The position numbers and the translations under genes are program-made. Below, in pieces: positions 44,590-52,594 of a DNA stretch of 64,000 bases (position 1 is the first letter of the stretch; every line of letters starts with the position of its first letter). A model generated the notes under the pieces. That model worked only from the letters and a program-made list of their open reading frames with translations, did no database searches and had not been told where the DNA came from. The stretch spans positions 58,740 through 122,739 of the forward strand of contig CAJQPA010000017.1 in NCBI GenBank assembly GCA_905480145.1, given 5' to 3'. This stretch comes from an uncultured Flavobacteriales bacterium. Lineage in GTDB: Bacteria > Bacteroidota > Bacteroidia > Flavobacteriales_D > Crocinitomicaceae.

Positions 44590-45494
44590 GAATTCTTGTT
44601 ATTCATTATTCTCAAACGGGTCAGCTTACCGAGGTTTTAAAAAATTTTGCACGACCTTTTTTAAACACTGATCATACAATAGATCACGTTCGGTTTTATC
44701 CAGATCCGAATTTTCCGTTTCCTTGGAGTAAATCTAACTTCTTTGAAGCCATGCCTGATTGCGTATTGAGTAAAGGTTGTGCAATAGAAACTTTTAACTT
44801 AAAATACGATAAATATGATTTGGTCATTTTTGGTTATCAACCATGGTTTTTAAGTCCCAGTATTCCAACTCATGGAATTTTGAATGATGCAAAGTTTCAG
44901 AGCATAATAAAAAATACACCGGTAATTACTGTTGTTGGTGCAAGAAATATGTGGATTAATGCTCATAAAGAAGTTTCTTCTCGAATAGAAGAGCTGGGTG
45001 CAATCCACATCGGTAATATTCCTTTAATTGATCGAAAACCTAATTTATTAAGTGCAGTAAGCATAATGCATTGGATGTTCAAAGGGACAAAAGAAAAAAA
45101 ATGGGGAATATTTCCGAAACCAGGAATTTCTGATAAAGACATTGGAGAGGCGGGTGAGTTTGGTGAGGTGATAAAAAATCACTTTGAAAATGGTGAACAA
45201 AACTTGCAAGATTCTATTCTATCTTTGGGTAAGATTGATCTTCATTGGACAATTATTTTTATTGAAAAAAAGGCGAAGAGATTATTTAAAATTTGGGCAA
45301 ACATCATTGTTAAAAAAGGAACAACTCCACAAAAAAGGAAAAGCTGGTTGCTCTTTTTTAGGTTTTATCTAATATTTGCCTTGTTTATTGTTTCCCCAAT
45401 CATCTTAACCTTATACGCAATACTTGTAAGACCATTTGTTTTAAAGACAGAAAGACAAGAAAAAAGATTAATTTTGCTAATTGATGCAAAGTAA
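44586..45494 (+). CDS. darA: Dialkylresorcinol condensing enzyme / aromatase DarA
   Basis: A 302-residue protein of the DarA family. It starts ILVIHYSQTGQLTEVLKNF, the flavodoxin-like FMN-binding-type loop, followed by FPFPWSKSNFFEAMPDCVL, typical of DarA. The segment DLVIFGYQPWFLSPSIPTHG is a second flavodoxin-like strand. A C-terminal pair of hydrophobic helices (FRFYLIFALFIVSPIILTLYAIL) suggests membrane association. In Photorhabdus and Bacteroidota, DarA is credited with aromatising the cyclohexanedione made by DarB into a dialkylresorcinol. It overlaps the preceding gene by ATGA and is followed at once by darB. Confidence 0.9.
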   Translation: MRILVIHYSQTGQLTEVLKNFARPFLNTDHTIDHVRFYPDPNFPFPWSKSNFFEAMPDCVLSKGCAIETFNLKYDKYDLVIFGYQPWFLSPSIPTHGILNDAKFQSIIKNTPVITVVGARNMWINAHKEVSSRIEELGAIHIGNIPLIDRKPNLLSAVSIMHWMFKGTKEKKWGIFPKPGISDKDIGEAGEFGEVIKNHFENGEQNLQDSILSLGKIDLHWTIIFIEKKAKRLFKIWANIIVKKGTTPQKRKSWLLFFRFYLIFALFIVSPIILTLYAILVRPFVLKTERQEKRLILLIDAK

Positions 45495-45504
45495 GAAAGA
45501 CGAG

Positions 45505-46638
45505 ATGGAAGAGGTTTATATCATTAATACAAGTTCGTTCTTACCAAATACGGCAATAACGAATGATGTTATTGAAGAGTATATGGGGTTTATTAATGGA
45601 ACTGTTTCAAGAACTAAAAACTTAATTCTTAGGAATAACAAAATAAAAGAACGCTATTACGCTATTGACAAAGATGGTAATTCTACGCATTCAAATGCCG
45701 AGATGGTGAGTCTTGCTATTCGGAAACTTCTAGAGAATAATATTGATCCTATTGAGCTACTTGCTTGTGGCACTTCTAGTCCCGATCAACTAATGCCAAG
45801 TCATGGTGTTATGGTGCATGGAGAGTTGCCAGAATTAGGCTCAATCGAGGTGGTATCACCTTCTGGAGTTTGTTGCTCTGGGATGCATGCGTTAAAATAT
45901 AGTTTCTTGTCTATTAAAACAGGAGATAAAAAGACAGCAATTTCAACTGGTTCAGAAAGACTTGCGAAGACTTTAAGAAGCGAAAACTACCAAGAAGAAT
46001 TGGAAGCAATCACGAAGGTAGAAGAGAAGCCAATTTTGGCATTTGAAAAAGACTTTCTGAGATGGATGCTTTCTGATGGTGCTGGGGCTTTTTTACTGAA
46101 TAATACCCCGAATAAAGATTCACATTCATTGCGAATAGAGTGGATGGAAGCAATCTCTTATGCTGACGAACAGCCTGTATGCATGTATATGGGGTCAGAT
46201 TTTGATGAGCATGGGAAATTATTGAGTTATAAAGATTATAGCCAAGAAGACCTCATTAAAAAGTCGATTTTTAGCATAAAACAAGACACCAAAGTTTTGG
46301 GTGAAAAAATTGTACGATTAGGCTTCGATAAACTCGCGGACATTTGTAAAAAGCACAATTATGACCCATCAACTGTGGATCATTTTCTCCCACATCTTTC
46401 TAGCTATTTTTTTGAAGATAAAATAGATGAGGTACTTAGAAGTAATAACATAATTATTCCTAATGAAAAGTGGTTTACTAATTTAGCAACCAAAGGCAAT
46501 GTTGGTTCAGGCTCTATTTACCTCATGGTAGATGAATTGTTTAAATCAGACAAGTTATCGAAAGGTGAAACTATATTGTTAGCTGTTCCAGAGAGCTCAA
46601 GATTTTCGTACGTTTTTTGCTTATTAACAGTTGTTTAA
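45505..46638 (+). CDS. darB: 3-oxoacyl-ACP synthase III-like ketosynthase DarB
   Basis: KAS III-type enzyme that joins two beta-ketoacyl units to make a 2,5-dialkylcyclohexane-1,3-dione, the precursor of dialkylresorcinols. I take ATG at 45505 (MEEVYIINTSSFLPN), as the family begins at this strand; an ATG at 45484 and a TTG at 45481 overlap darA. The 377 residues show the active-site Cys about 124 in SPSGVCCSGMHALK, His in DHFLPHLSSYFF and Asn in TKGNVGSGSIY, the KAS III triad. It forms a pair with darA. Confidence 0.9.
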   Translation: MEEVYIINTSSFLPNTAITNDVIEEYMGFINGTVSRTKNLILRNNKIKERYYAIDKDGNSTHSNAEMVSLAIRKLLENNIDPIELLACGTSSPDQLMPSHGVMVHGELPELGSIEVVSPSGVCCSGMHALKYSFLSIKTGDKKTAISTGSERLAKTLRSENYQEELEAITKVEEKPILAFEKDFLRWMLSDGAGAFLLNNTPNKDSHSLRIEWMEAISYADEQPVCMYMGSDFDEHGKLLSYKDYSQEDLIKKSIFSIKQDTKVLGEKIVRLGFDKLADICKKHNYDPSTVDHFLPHLSSYFFEDKIDEVLRSNNIIIPNEKWFTNLATKGNVGSGSIYLMVDELFKSDKLSKGETILLAVPESSRFSYVFCLLTVV

Positions 46639-46641
46639 CAT

Positions 46642-47040
46642 ATGAAAACCAACGAAATACCACAGGACGAAAGTGCTTTGAAAAACTTCACAAAAGAGGT
46701 TTGTTATGCAAAAAATTCTGATGGGAATTATGAGACGGTATTGAGTAAAGGTTGGGATGTAAAAAAAGATGCCCTTGATGCAGCCTGGGACGATATTGAG
46801 ATTCAGAAAGAAAAAGCAATCATTGCGTTTAATAAAGGAGTAAAAAGCCCTTTGTATTTTCATATGCTGAATAACCTTATGGACACTTCTTTACTAGCGC
46901 AGTATTCAGGTTATTGGAAATTCACTATCAATAGACATATGAAACCTGCTGTTTTTAACAAATTGAAAGATAATAAGTTAAAAGTTTATGCAGACTTATT
47001 TAAAATAAGTATTCAAGATCTTAAAGAAATAAAAATTTGA
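46642..47040 (+). CDS. Small cytosolic protein of the dialkylresorcinol operon, unknown function
   Basis: A 132-residue protein with no signal peptide. It has YAKNSDGNYETVLSKGWDVKKDALDAAWDDIE, then SPLYFHMLNNLMDTSLLAQYSGYWKFTINRHMKPAVFNKL, and ends LKVYADLFKISIQDLKEI. Helical, with a C-terminal pattern that could be a DNA-binding-like or protein-interaction helix pair. It starts three bases after darB and its TGA overlaps the next start codon. From memory, similar proteins occur beside DarA/DarB in other flexirubin-type clusters, but no function is established that I can name. Confidence 0.75.
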   Translation: MKTNEIPQDESALKNFTKEVCYAKNSDGNYETVLSKGWDVKKDALDAAWDDIEIQKEKAIIAFNKGVKSPLYFHMLNNLMDTSLLAQYSGYWKFTINRHMKPAVFNKLKDNKLKVYADLFKISIQDLKEIKI

Positions 47041-48044
47041 AAGAGTTTGAACATATTCAAAGTGCTCATTGTGAAAATGGTGTGACATCAAGTCTTCTGC
47101 ACCACAATGGTATAGAAGGAGTTTCAGAGCCAATGGCTTTTGGGATTGGTTCAGGTCTTTTTTATATTCATATTCCATTCATGAAAGTCAATGGAGGGCC
47201 AAGTATTTCATTTCGCACCTTTCCCGGGGCTATTTTCAGTAGAACGTGTAAAGCTTTAGATATTCCCATTACACATAAGAAATTCAATTCTGAGGATAAG
47301 GCCATGGAATATTTGGATAGACAATTAGATCAAGGAAAAATAACGGGATGTCAAGTAGGCGTCTACAATTTACCTTATTTTCCAAAAGAATATAGGTTTC
47401 ACTTCAACGCACATAACATTATCATATACGGCAAACAAGGAAATGAATATTTGGTTAGTGATCCGACAATGGAAGAAACGACTTTGATCAGCGAGGAAGA
47501 CCTGAGAATTGTAAGGTTTGCAAAAGGAGTTCTTGCCCCTAAAGGACATTTATATTCTCCTGAATTAGTAAAGACAACTAATCTTGATTTTCCAAAAGCC
47601 ATTAAAGCGGGAATCAAAAGGAATTGCCGTGATATGTTAAAAATACCAGGTAAACCAGCTGGAGTTTCTGGAATTGGATACACGGCAAATAGAGTTTCTA
47701 AATGGAGAGACCAACTCGGCGTAAGAAAAGCTAGTCTTTATTTAGGTCAAATAATTAGAATGCAAGAAGAAATTGGTACTGGTGGAGGTGGATTTAGATA
47801 TATCTATGCAGCATTTTTAGAAGAAGCTTATAAGTATATTATGAATGACCAGCTTTTAGAAATATCGAATGATTTCACGAAGGCAGGTGATATGTGGAGG
47901 AATTCTGCGATGACCATGGCGCAAACGCTAAAAGGTCGAGCTACCGAGCAATCAGACTTTGATCATATTGCTGAGGGAATGCGCATAATAGAGCAACAGG
48001 AATTAATGGCCTTAAATAAACTAAAGTCTATAAAATTTGATTGA
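47037..48044 (+). CDS. BtrH-like acyltransferase (BtrH N-terminal and DUF4872 domains)
   Basis: A 335-residue protein of the BtrH family. In butirosin synthesis BtrH transfers an acyl group from an acyl carrier protein to an acceptor. The conserved N-terminus HCENGVTSSLLHHNG carries the probable catalytic Cys12; SEPMAFGIGSGLFYIHI and FHFNAHNIIIYGKQGNEYLVSDPT (with a likely active-site His and Asp) follow. The C-terminal half (about 185-335) matches the helical DUF4872 region. The start is TTG at 47037, overlapping the previous TGA; no ATG precedes the HCENG motif. In this operon it may acylate the resorcinol from ACP-bound chains (inference). Confidence 0.88.
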   Translation: MKEFEHIQSAHCENGVTSSLLHHNGIEGVSEPMAFGIGSGLFYIHIPFMKVNGGPSISFRTFPGAIFSRTCKALDIPITHKKFNSEDKAMEYLDRQLDQGKITGCQVGVYNLPYFPKEYRFHFNAHNIIIYGKQGNEYLVSDPTMEETTLISEEDLRIVRFAKGVLAPKGHLYSPELVKTTNLDFPKAIKAGIKRNCRDMLKIPGKPAGVSGIGYTANRVSKWRDQLGVRKASLYLGQIIRMQEEIGTGGGGFRYIYAAFLEEAYKYIMNDQLLEISNDFTKAGDMWRNSAMTMAQTLKGRATEQSDFDHIAEGMRIIEQQELMALNKLKSIKFD

Positions 48045-48763
48045 TGAATATTTCCGTTGAAAACATATCTCATACTTATAAAGGAGCTGAACGTTTAAGC
48101 ATAAATGAGCTCTCTTTAAAAATTAAATCTGGAACAAAGCATGGAATTTTTGGCTCCAATGGTGCAGGTAAATCAACTTTAATAAAAATCATTTGTAATG
48201 TGATATCGCCTACTTCGGGAACGGTTGTTTTTAATAAAAAAGATGATTCTTTGAATGACGTAGTGGAGGTGAAACAGAGTATTGGCTATGTCCCACAAGA
48301 TTTTGCATTTTATGAAGAGTTGACGCTGTTGCAAAACGCAAAATACTTTGGGACCATGTTTAATCTAACGGATATAGAGATACAAGAACAGTACGATTCT
48401 TTAGTTTCAGTTTTTGGTTTAAAAAATGATCAGAAGAAAAAAATTAGTTCCTTTTCTGGGGGCATGAAAAGAAAGGTGAATTTGATTTTAGGCTTGCTCC
48501 ATAAACCCGAAATAATTATTCTTGACGAGCCTATTGTTGGTATAGATGTGCATAGTAAAAATGATATTTTAAACTATTTGAATGAACTTCATCAAATGGG
48601 TAAGACAATTATTTATACTTCACATCAAATGAATGAAAGTCAGAGTTTTTGTGAAAACTTCACCCTCTTAAATGATGGGAAGAACATAATAACAGGCAAT
48701 TTAGAAGAAGTGTTGCTGCATCAGAATAAAAGAAACCTAGAATCAATTTTACTGGATCAATAA
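48044..48763 (+). CDS. ABC transporter ATP-binding protein
   Basis: A 239-residue ATPase starting at ATG 48044, which overlaps the previous stop by one base. It has Walker A GSNGAGKST, a Q-loop in IGYVPQDFAFYEELT, signature SFSGGMKRKVNLILG, Walker B IIILDEPIVGID and the switch His in IIYTSHQMNE. It pairs with the downstream ABC-2 permease; both lie inside the dialkylresorcinol operon and probably move the product or a precursor out of the cytosol. Confidence 0.93.
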   Translation: MNISVENISHTYKGAERLSINELSLKIKSGTKHGIFGSNGAGKSTLIKIICNVISPTSGTVVFNKKDDSLNDVVEVKQSIGYVPQDFAFYEELTLLQNAKYFGTMFNLTDIEIQEQYDSLVSVFGLKNDQKKKISSFSGGMKRKVNLILGLLHKPEIIILDEPIVGIDVHSKNDILNYLNELHQMGKTIIYTSHQMNESQSFCENFTLLNDGKNIITGNLEEVLLHQNKRNLESILLDQ

Positions 48764-50043
48764 TGAGGAAATTAAAAGCAGGTATAGCCAAAGAATTTCT
48801 CTTATTATTAAATGATAAGGTGGGGTTAGGCATGATGGTTTTTTTACCAATATTATTGGTAGTAATAATTACAACCATACAAAATAGCGCATTAAACTTG
48901 GTTAATAATAATCAAATAGAATTGATTTTATCGAATCAGGATAAACAAGCATTGAGTAAAGATTATGTAGCTTCTTTGAAGCAAAGTCAGCTTTTTAATA
49001 TTGTTGAAGAAGATTTTTCTATAGATGAACTTAACAATGCTATCAACGGATCTGACACACCATTTGGATTGCACATATCTGAAAATTTTTCAGCTACAAT
49101 TATTGAAGAAAACCAAATAAAGACAAATAGTATTCTTGAGTCCATGGGGTTAGAAGAATCTAGCGGAAAAAAGAATGTCATTGATAATAAAATTACGCTT
49201 ACTTTGATTTACAGTCCTATTATTCAAAGTAATTATGCACAATCGATAGAGAAGATGGTATTTACACTAAGTAAAAAGCTTAGCACGAATTTATTTCTTA
49301 GTGAACTTTCTGAACTACTTGAAATTGATCCAAGCTCTTTGAATATTGACCAACAGCTAGAGCAATCTAATTTGTTGATGCAAAAAGCATCAGTGGATAA
49401 GGTAGAGAGTTCTTTTCCTAATGCTAGTCAGCATAATGTTCCGGCGTGGTCTATTTTTGCTGTATTTTTTATGGTGGTTTCTCTTGCAGGAAACTTTGTT
49501 AAAGAAAAAGTGAATGGAAGTTTTGATCGAGTTTTGACTATGCCAAGTAGTGTATGGTATTTAATAGGGTCAAAAGCGATTTTATTTTGGATTGTTTCTC
49601 TTTTTCAAGTAATATTAATTTTTACAATTAGTCGATTTCTTTTTCAGTTTATTGGGTTACCAACTCTTTATTTTCCAGATAATTTATTGATTTTCGGATG
49701 GATTATTTTACTTACTGGTGCTACAGCAGTTTCATATTCTCTGCTGATTGGGGTTTATAGTAAGACAGTTGAGCAAGCAACTGGTTTCGGAGCAATTAGT
49801 GTTGTTATTTTTGCAGCTATCGGTGGCATTTGGGTTCCGAGTTTTGTAATGCCTCCTTTACTTAAGCTTTTATCCAACATTTCTCCCCTTCATTGGTGTA
49901 TTGAATTGTTCTATTCAGTATTTTTAAAAGGTGGCACATTCGCTAATTTAATATCTCCATCGCTTGTGTTAATTGGGATGAACGTAGTGTTCTTTTTATT
50001 AGTATACCTTAAACTTCGTAAACTTAATATTTTATCAAAATGA
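48763..50043 (+). CDS. ABC-2 type transporter permease
   Basis: A 426-residue membrane protein. One N-terminal helix (about 22-42, GLGMMVFLPILLVVIITTI) is followed by a large extracytoplasmic loop (about 43-230), then five or so helices from WSIFAVFFMVVSLAGNFV to the C-terminus. This is the ABC-2/YhgE-like topology of lipid and polyketide exporters. Stop and start overlap with both neighbours (TAATG before, ATGA after). The substrate is inferred from the operon. Confidence 0.9.
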   Translation: MRKLKAGIAKEFLLLLNDKVGLGMMVFLPILLVVIITTIQNSALNLVNNNQIELILSNQDKQALSKDYVASLKQSQLFNIVEEDFSIDELNNAINGSDTPFGLHISENFSATIIEENQIKTNSILESMGLEESSGKKNVIDNKITLTLIYSPIIQSNYAQSIEKMVFTLSKKLSTNLFLSELSELLEIDPSSLNIDQQLEQSNLLMQKASVDKVESSFPNASQHNVPAWSIFAVFFMVVSLAGNFVKEKVNGSFDRVLTMPSSVWYLIGSKAILFWIVSLFQVILIFTISRFLFQFIGLPTLYFPDNLLIFGWIILLTGATAVSYSLLIGVYSKTVEQATGFGAISVVIFAAIGGIWVPSFVMPPLLKLLSNISPLHWCIELFYSVFLKGGTFANLISPSLVLIGMNVVFFLLVYLKLRKLNILSK

Positions 50044-50303
50044 CAAAAGAAGAATTAAAAATCCAACTGAAAGAGCAAATTATAAGTTATTTAAATCTTA
50101 TGGATGTTACTCCTGAAGATTTTGCCGATGACACTGAATTTTTTGGTTCTGAATTAGGTCTAGACTCTATTGATTCTTTGGAATTAGTTGTATTGCTCGA
50201 GCGAGAATACAGTATTAAAATAGAAAACCCTGCAGAAGGTCGAAAAGTTTTAGTCGACATAAATCATATGGCAGATTATATTCTCGAAAAGGGAAAAGTA
50301 TAA
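50040..50303 (+). CDS. Acyl carrier protein of the dialkylresorcinol cluster
   Basis: An 87-residue ACP with the phosphopantetheine site Ser43 in ELGLDSIDSLELVVLLEREY. It starts MTKEELKIQLKEQIISYLNL and has the four-helix pattern with an acidic helix II. It is separate from the housekeeping fatty-acid ACP, whose gene is not in the window. DarC, the ACP of other dar systems, is the likely functional counterpart. It overlaps the permease by four bases and is followed by two ketosynthase genes. Confidence 0.93.
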   Translation: MTKEELKIQLKEQIISYLNLMDVTPEDFADDTEFFGSELGLDSIDSLELVVLLEREYSIKIENPAEGRKVLVDINHMADYILEKGKV

Positions 50304-50309
50304 GCTGAG

Positions 50310-51509
50310 GTGAATAGTATTGTTGTTTCTGGAATTGGTGTCATAACAGCTATAGGTAATACAATTGCTGAGAATATACATGCATTAGAAAATGGTAAAA
50401 CAGGTATAATTAATCGAGCTGCAAAAAATCAAAACGATAAAACCATTCAGTTTCCACTGGGTAAAATTGACCTTACAAATGAAGAGTTGATTGCTCAATG
50501 CGAAGGTTATGATCCTACTGGAACGACAAGAACTGATGCTTTATCGAAAGTTGCGTTTCAAGATGCCATAAGAGATGCTGGGCTGACCGCAAGTGAACTT
50601 AAAAGCCCAAGAACGGCTTTTATTTCTGCTAGTACCGTGGGAGGAATGAGCAGGACCATGGAGTTATATGAAGATGCTACAACAAATGATATTCCAAGTG
50701 AGTTTATTAATTCTTATTCTGCAAGTGTTCATCTTCATAAAATTGTGAATTATTATAATATGACTGGCCCCACTTCAGTGATCAACACGGCTTGTTCTTC
50801 CTCTGCGAATGCTATTATGTTGGGGGCAAAGATGTTGGAACAGGACAAAGTTGACATTGCCATCGTTGGAGGGGTAGATTGTATCTCACGCTTTACAATT
50901 CGTGGATTTGATGCGCTAGGAATTCTTACCAAGAATCGATGCAAACCCTTCGATATTAATCGAGAGGGACTTAATCTAGGAGAGGCAGCCTCATATTTAG
51001 TATTGAGGAAATCAACTCAATCTCGTTCTCAAAATAAATATGGTTCTATTGTTGGTTGGGCAAATACTAATGATTCATTCCATAGTTCAGCGCTCAATGA
51101 AGATGGATCAGGTATAATGAATTGTATTAATAAAGCCATACAAATTGCGAAAATTAGTACAGATGACATTGGGTTCATTAATGCACATGGAACAGGAACC
51201 GTTAATAATGATTTGGCAGAATTAACTGCGGTTTCAAAATTATTCAAGCCTGGAACTCCTATCTATTCTTCAAAATCATATACGGGACATACACTTGGAG
51301 CTGCAGGAGCAATAGAATGTGTTTTTTCATTGATCGGTTTAAACAAAGGTCAAGTATATCCTAGCCTGAATGTTGAGAAGCCACTTAAGGTTAAATCCTT
51401 GCAAGTGAATCAAGTTTTATTGGAAAGCAAAGATGTTAAATACGCTTTGTCTAATTCTTTTGGATTTAATGGCAATTGTACTTCATTAATAATCGCTAAA
51501 AAAGAATGA
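50310..51509 (+). CDS. Beta-ketoacyl-ACP synthase (KAS II type) of the cluster
   Basis: A 399-residue ketosynthase, GTG start at 50310 with GAGG just in front. The complete active-site set is present: Cys162 in NTACSSSANA, His293 in NAHGTGTVNND and His327 in SYTGHTLGAAGAIE. It should elongate an ACP-bound chain. The next gene encodes a related but catalytically degenerate partner, so a KS/chain-length-factor heterodimer like those of aryl polyene and type II polyketide systems is expected. It differs from the fabF at 10.6 kb in sequence. Confidence 0.92.
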   Translation: MNSIVVSGIGVITAIGNTIAENIHALENGKTGIINRAAKNQNDKTIQFPLGKIDLTNEELIAQCEGYDPTGTTRTDALSKVAFQDAIRDAGLTASELKSPRTAFISASTVGGMSRTMELYEDATTNDIPSEFINSYSASVHLHKIVNYYNMTGPTSVINTACSSSANAIMLGAKMLEQDKVDIAIVGGVDCISRFTIRGFDALGILTKNRCKPFDINREGLNLGEAASYLVLRKSTQSRSQNKYGSIVGWANTNDSFHSSALNEDGSGIMNCINKAIQIAKISTDDIGFINAHGTGTVNNDLAELTAVSKLFKPGTPIYSSKSYTGHTLGAAGAIECVFSLIGLNKGQVYPSLNVEKPLKVKSLQVNQVLLESKDVKYALSNSFGFNGNCTSLIIAKKE

Positions 51510-52552
51510 AAGTAGTTGCATCTTATATTGTGTCGCCGCAAGAAACTCATATTGATGATGTTGAAAATAAGGAAATTGAGCTAAGGAACTGCAGTACGAA
51601 TTCATTGGAGGTGATTGAACCGTCTTGGCGTGATTATATTCCAATGAATCAATTGAGGAGAATGGGTAAGGCAGTTCGAATAGGCACAGGGGCTGGATTG
51701 AAACTAATTAAAAAGCACCCTAAGTTTGAAAATTCTGACGCTATTATTTTGACAACATCAAATGGAGGACTTGAGGATTGTATCAAGTTCTTAAAGCAGA
51801 TTGTTTTTTTTGGAGAGGGAGCTTTGACCCCAACGAATTTTGTGCAGTCTACACCAAATGCTATTGCAGGTAATATAGCTATGGCAACAAGTAATCAAGC
51901 GTATAATATGACTCATGTGAATGGTTCGTTTTCTTTTGCAGATGGCTTGAGAGATGCTGGGTTCTTTATTAATGATCAACCGGAGGCAAAAATATTATTA
52001 GGGTCTGTTGAAGAAATATCGGATTATAACTATCGAATCAACGAACTAAGGGGAGATTATAAAACTGAAAAGATAAATTCGTTGGACCTCATTTCTAGTA
52101 ATACCAAAGGAACAATTTGTGGGGAAGGTGCAGCATTTTTTGGTCTGAGTAATAATGAAGACGGCATAGAGATAATTGATGCTGCGACACTCCTTTCCGC
52201 CGAACCTAATCAAATAAAGAAATTTATAAACGGTTTTCTTTCAGAGAATAAAATTGAACCTAAAGAAATTGACACTTTAATGTTGGGTTATAATGGTGAT
52301 GTTTCCAATAGGGAAATGTATGACTATGCTAAGGATGCATTAATTCCAGAGTCAAATGTGTTTACATTTAAAGAGCTATTTGGGGAGCATCCTTCAGTAA
52401 TTTCTATGGGCTTTTGGTATGCGACAATGCTGCAGAAAGGGATGAGCCCTTATAGGGAGCCATTGCGAGATGCCAATAAAAAAATAGATACTGTCTTGAT
52501 TTTTAATCAATACAATCGCAATGAAAACAGCCTGGTACTCATCAAAAAATAG
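51506..52552 (+). CDS. Chain-length-factor-like beta-ketoacyl synthase homologue
   Basis: A 348-residue ketosynthase-fold protein, shorter than a normal KS and matching the Ketoacyl-synt_2 type found in aryl polyene and flexirubin clusters. FVQSTPNAIAGNIAMATSNQ precedes the site where the KS cysteine would be, which reads THVNGSFSFADGL and contains no Cys. It is thus likely non-condensing, a CLF that shapes chain length with the active KS encoded just upstream (four-base overlap). The C-terminal half (GEHPSVISMGFWYAT, NKKIDTVLIFNQYNRNENSLVLIK) is typical of the family. Confidence 0.85.
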   Translation: MKVVASYIVSPQETHIDDVENKEIELRNCSTNSLEVIEPSWRDYIPMNQLRRMGKAVRIGTGAGLKLIKKHPKFENSDAIILTTSNGGLEDCIKFLKQIVFFGEGALTPTNFVQSTPNAIAGNIAMATSNQAYNMTHVNGSFSFADGLRDAGFFINDQPEAKILLGSVEEISDYNYRINELRGDYKTEKINSLDLISSNTKGTICGEGAAFFGLSNNEDGIEIIDAATLLSAEPNQIKKFINGFLSENKIEPKEIDTLMLGYNGDVSNREMYDYAKDALIPESNVFTFKELFGEHPSVISMGFWYATMLQKGMSPYREPLRDANKKIDTVLIFNQYNRNENSLVLIKK

Positions 52553-52594
52553 GGCTTTAAATAATTTTCATTCTTCTTTTATTACATTTACAGA

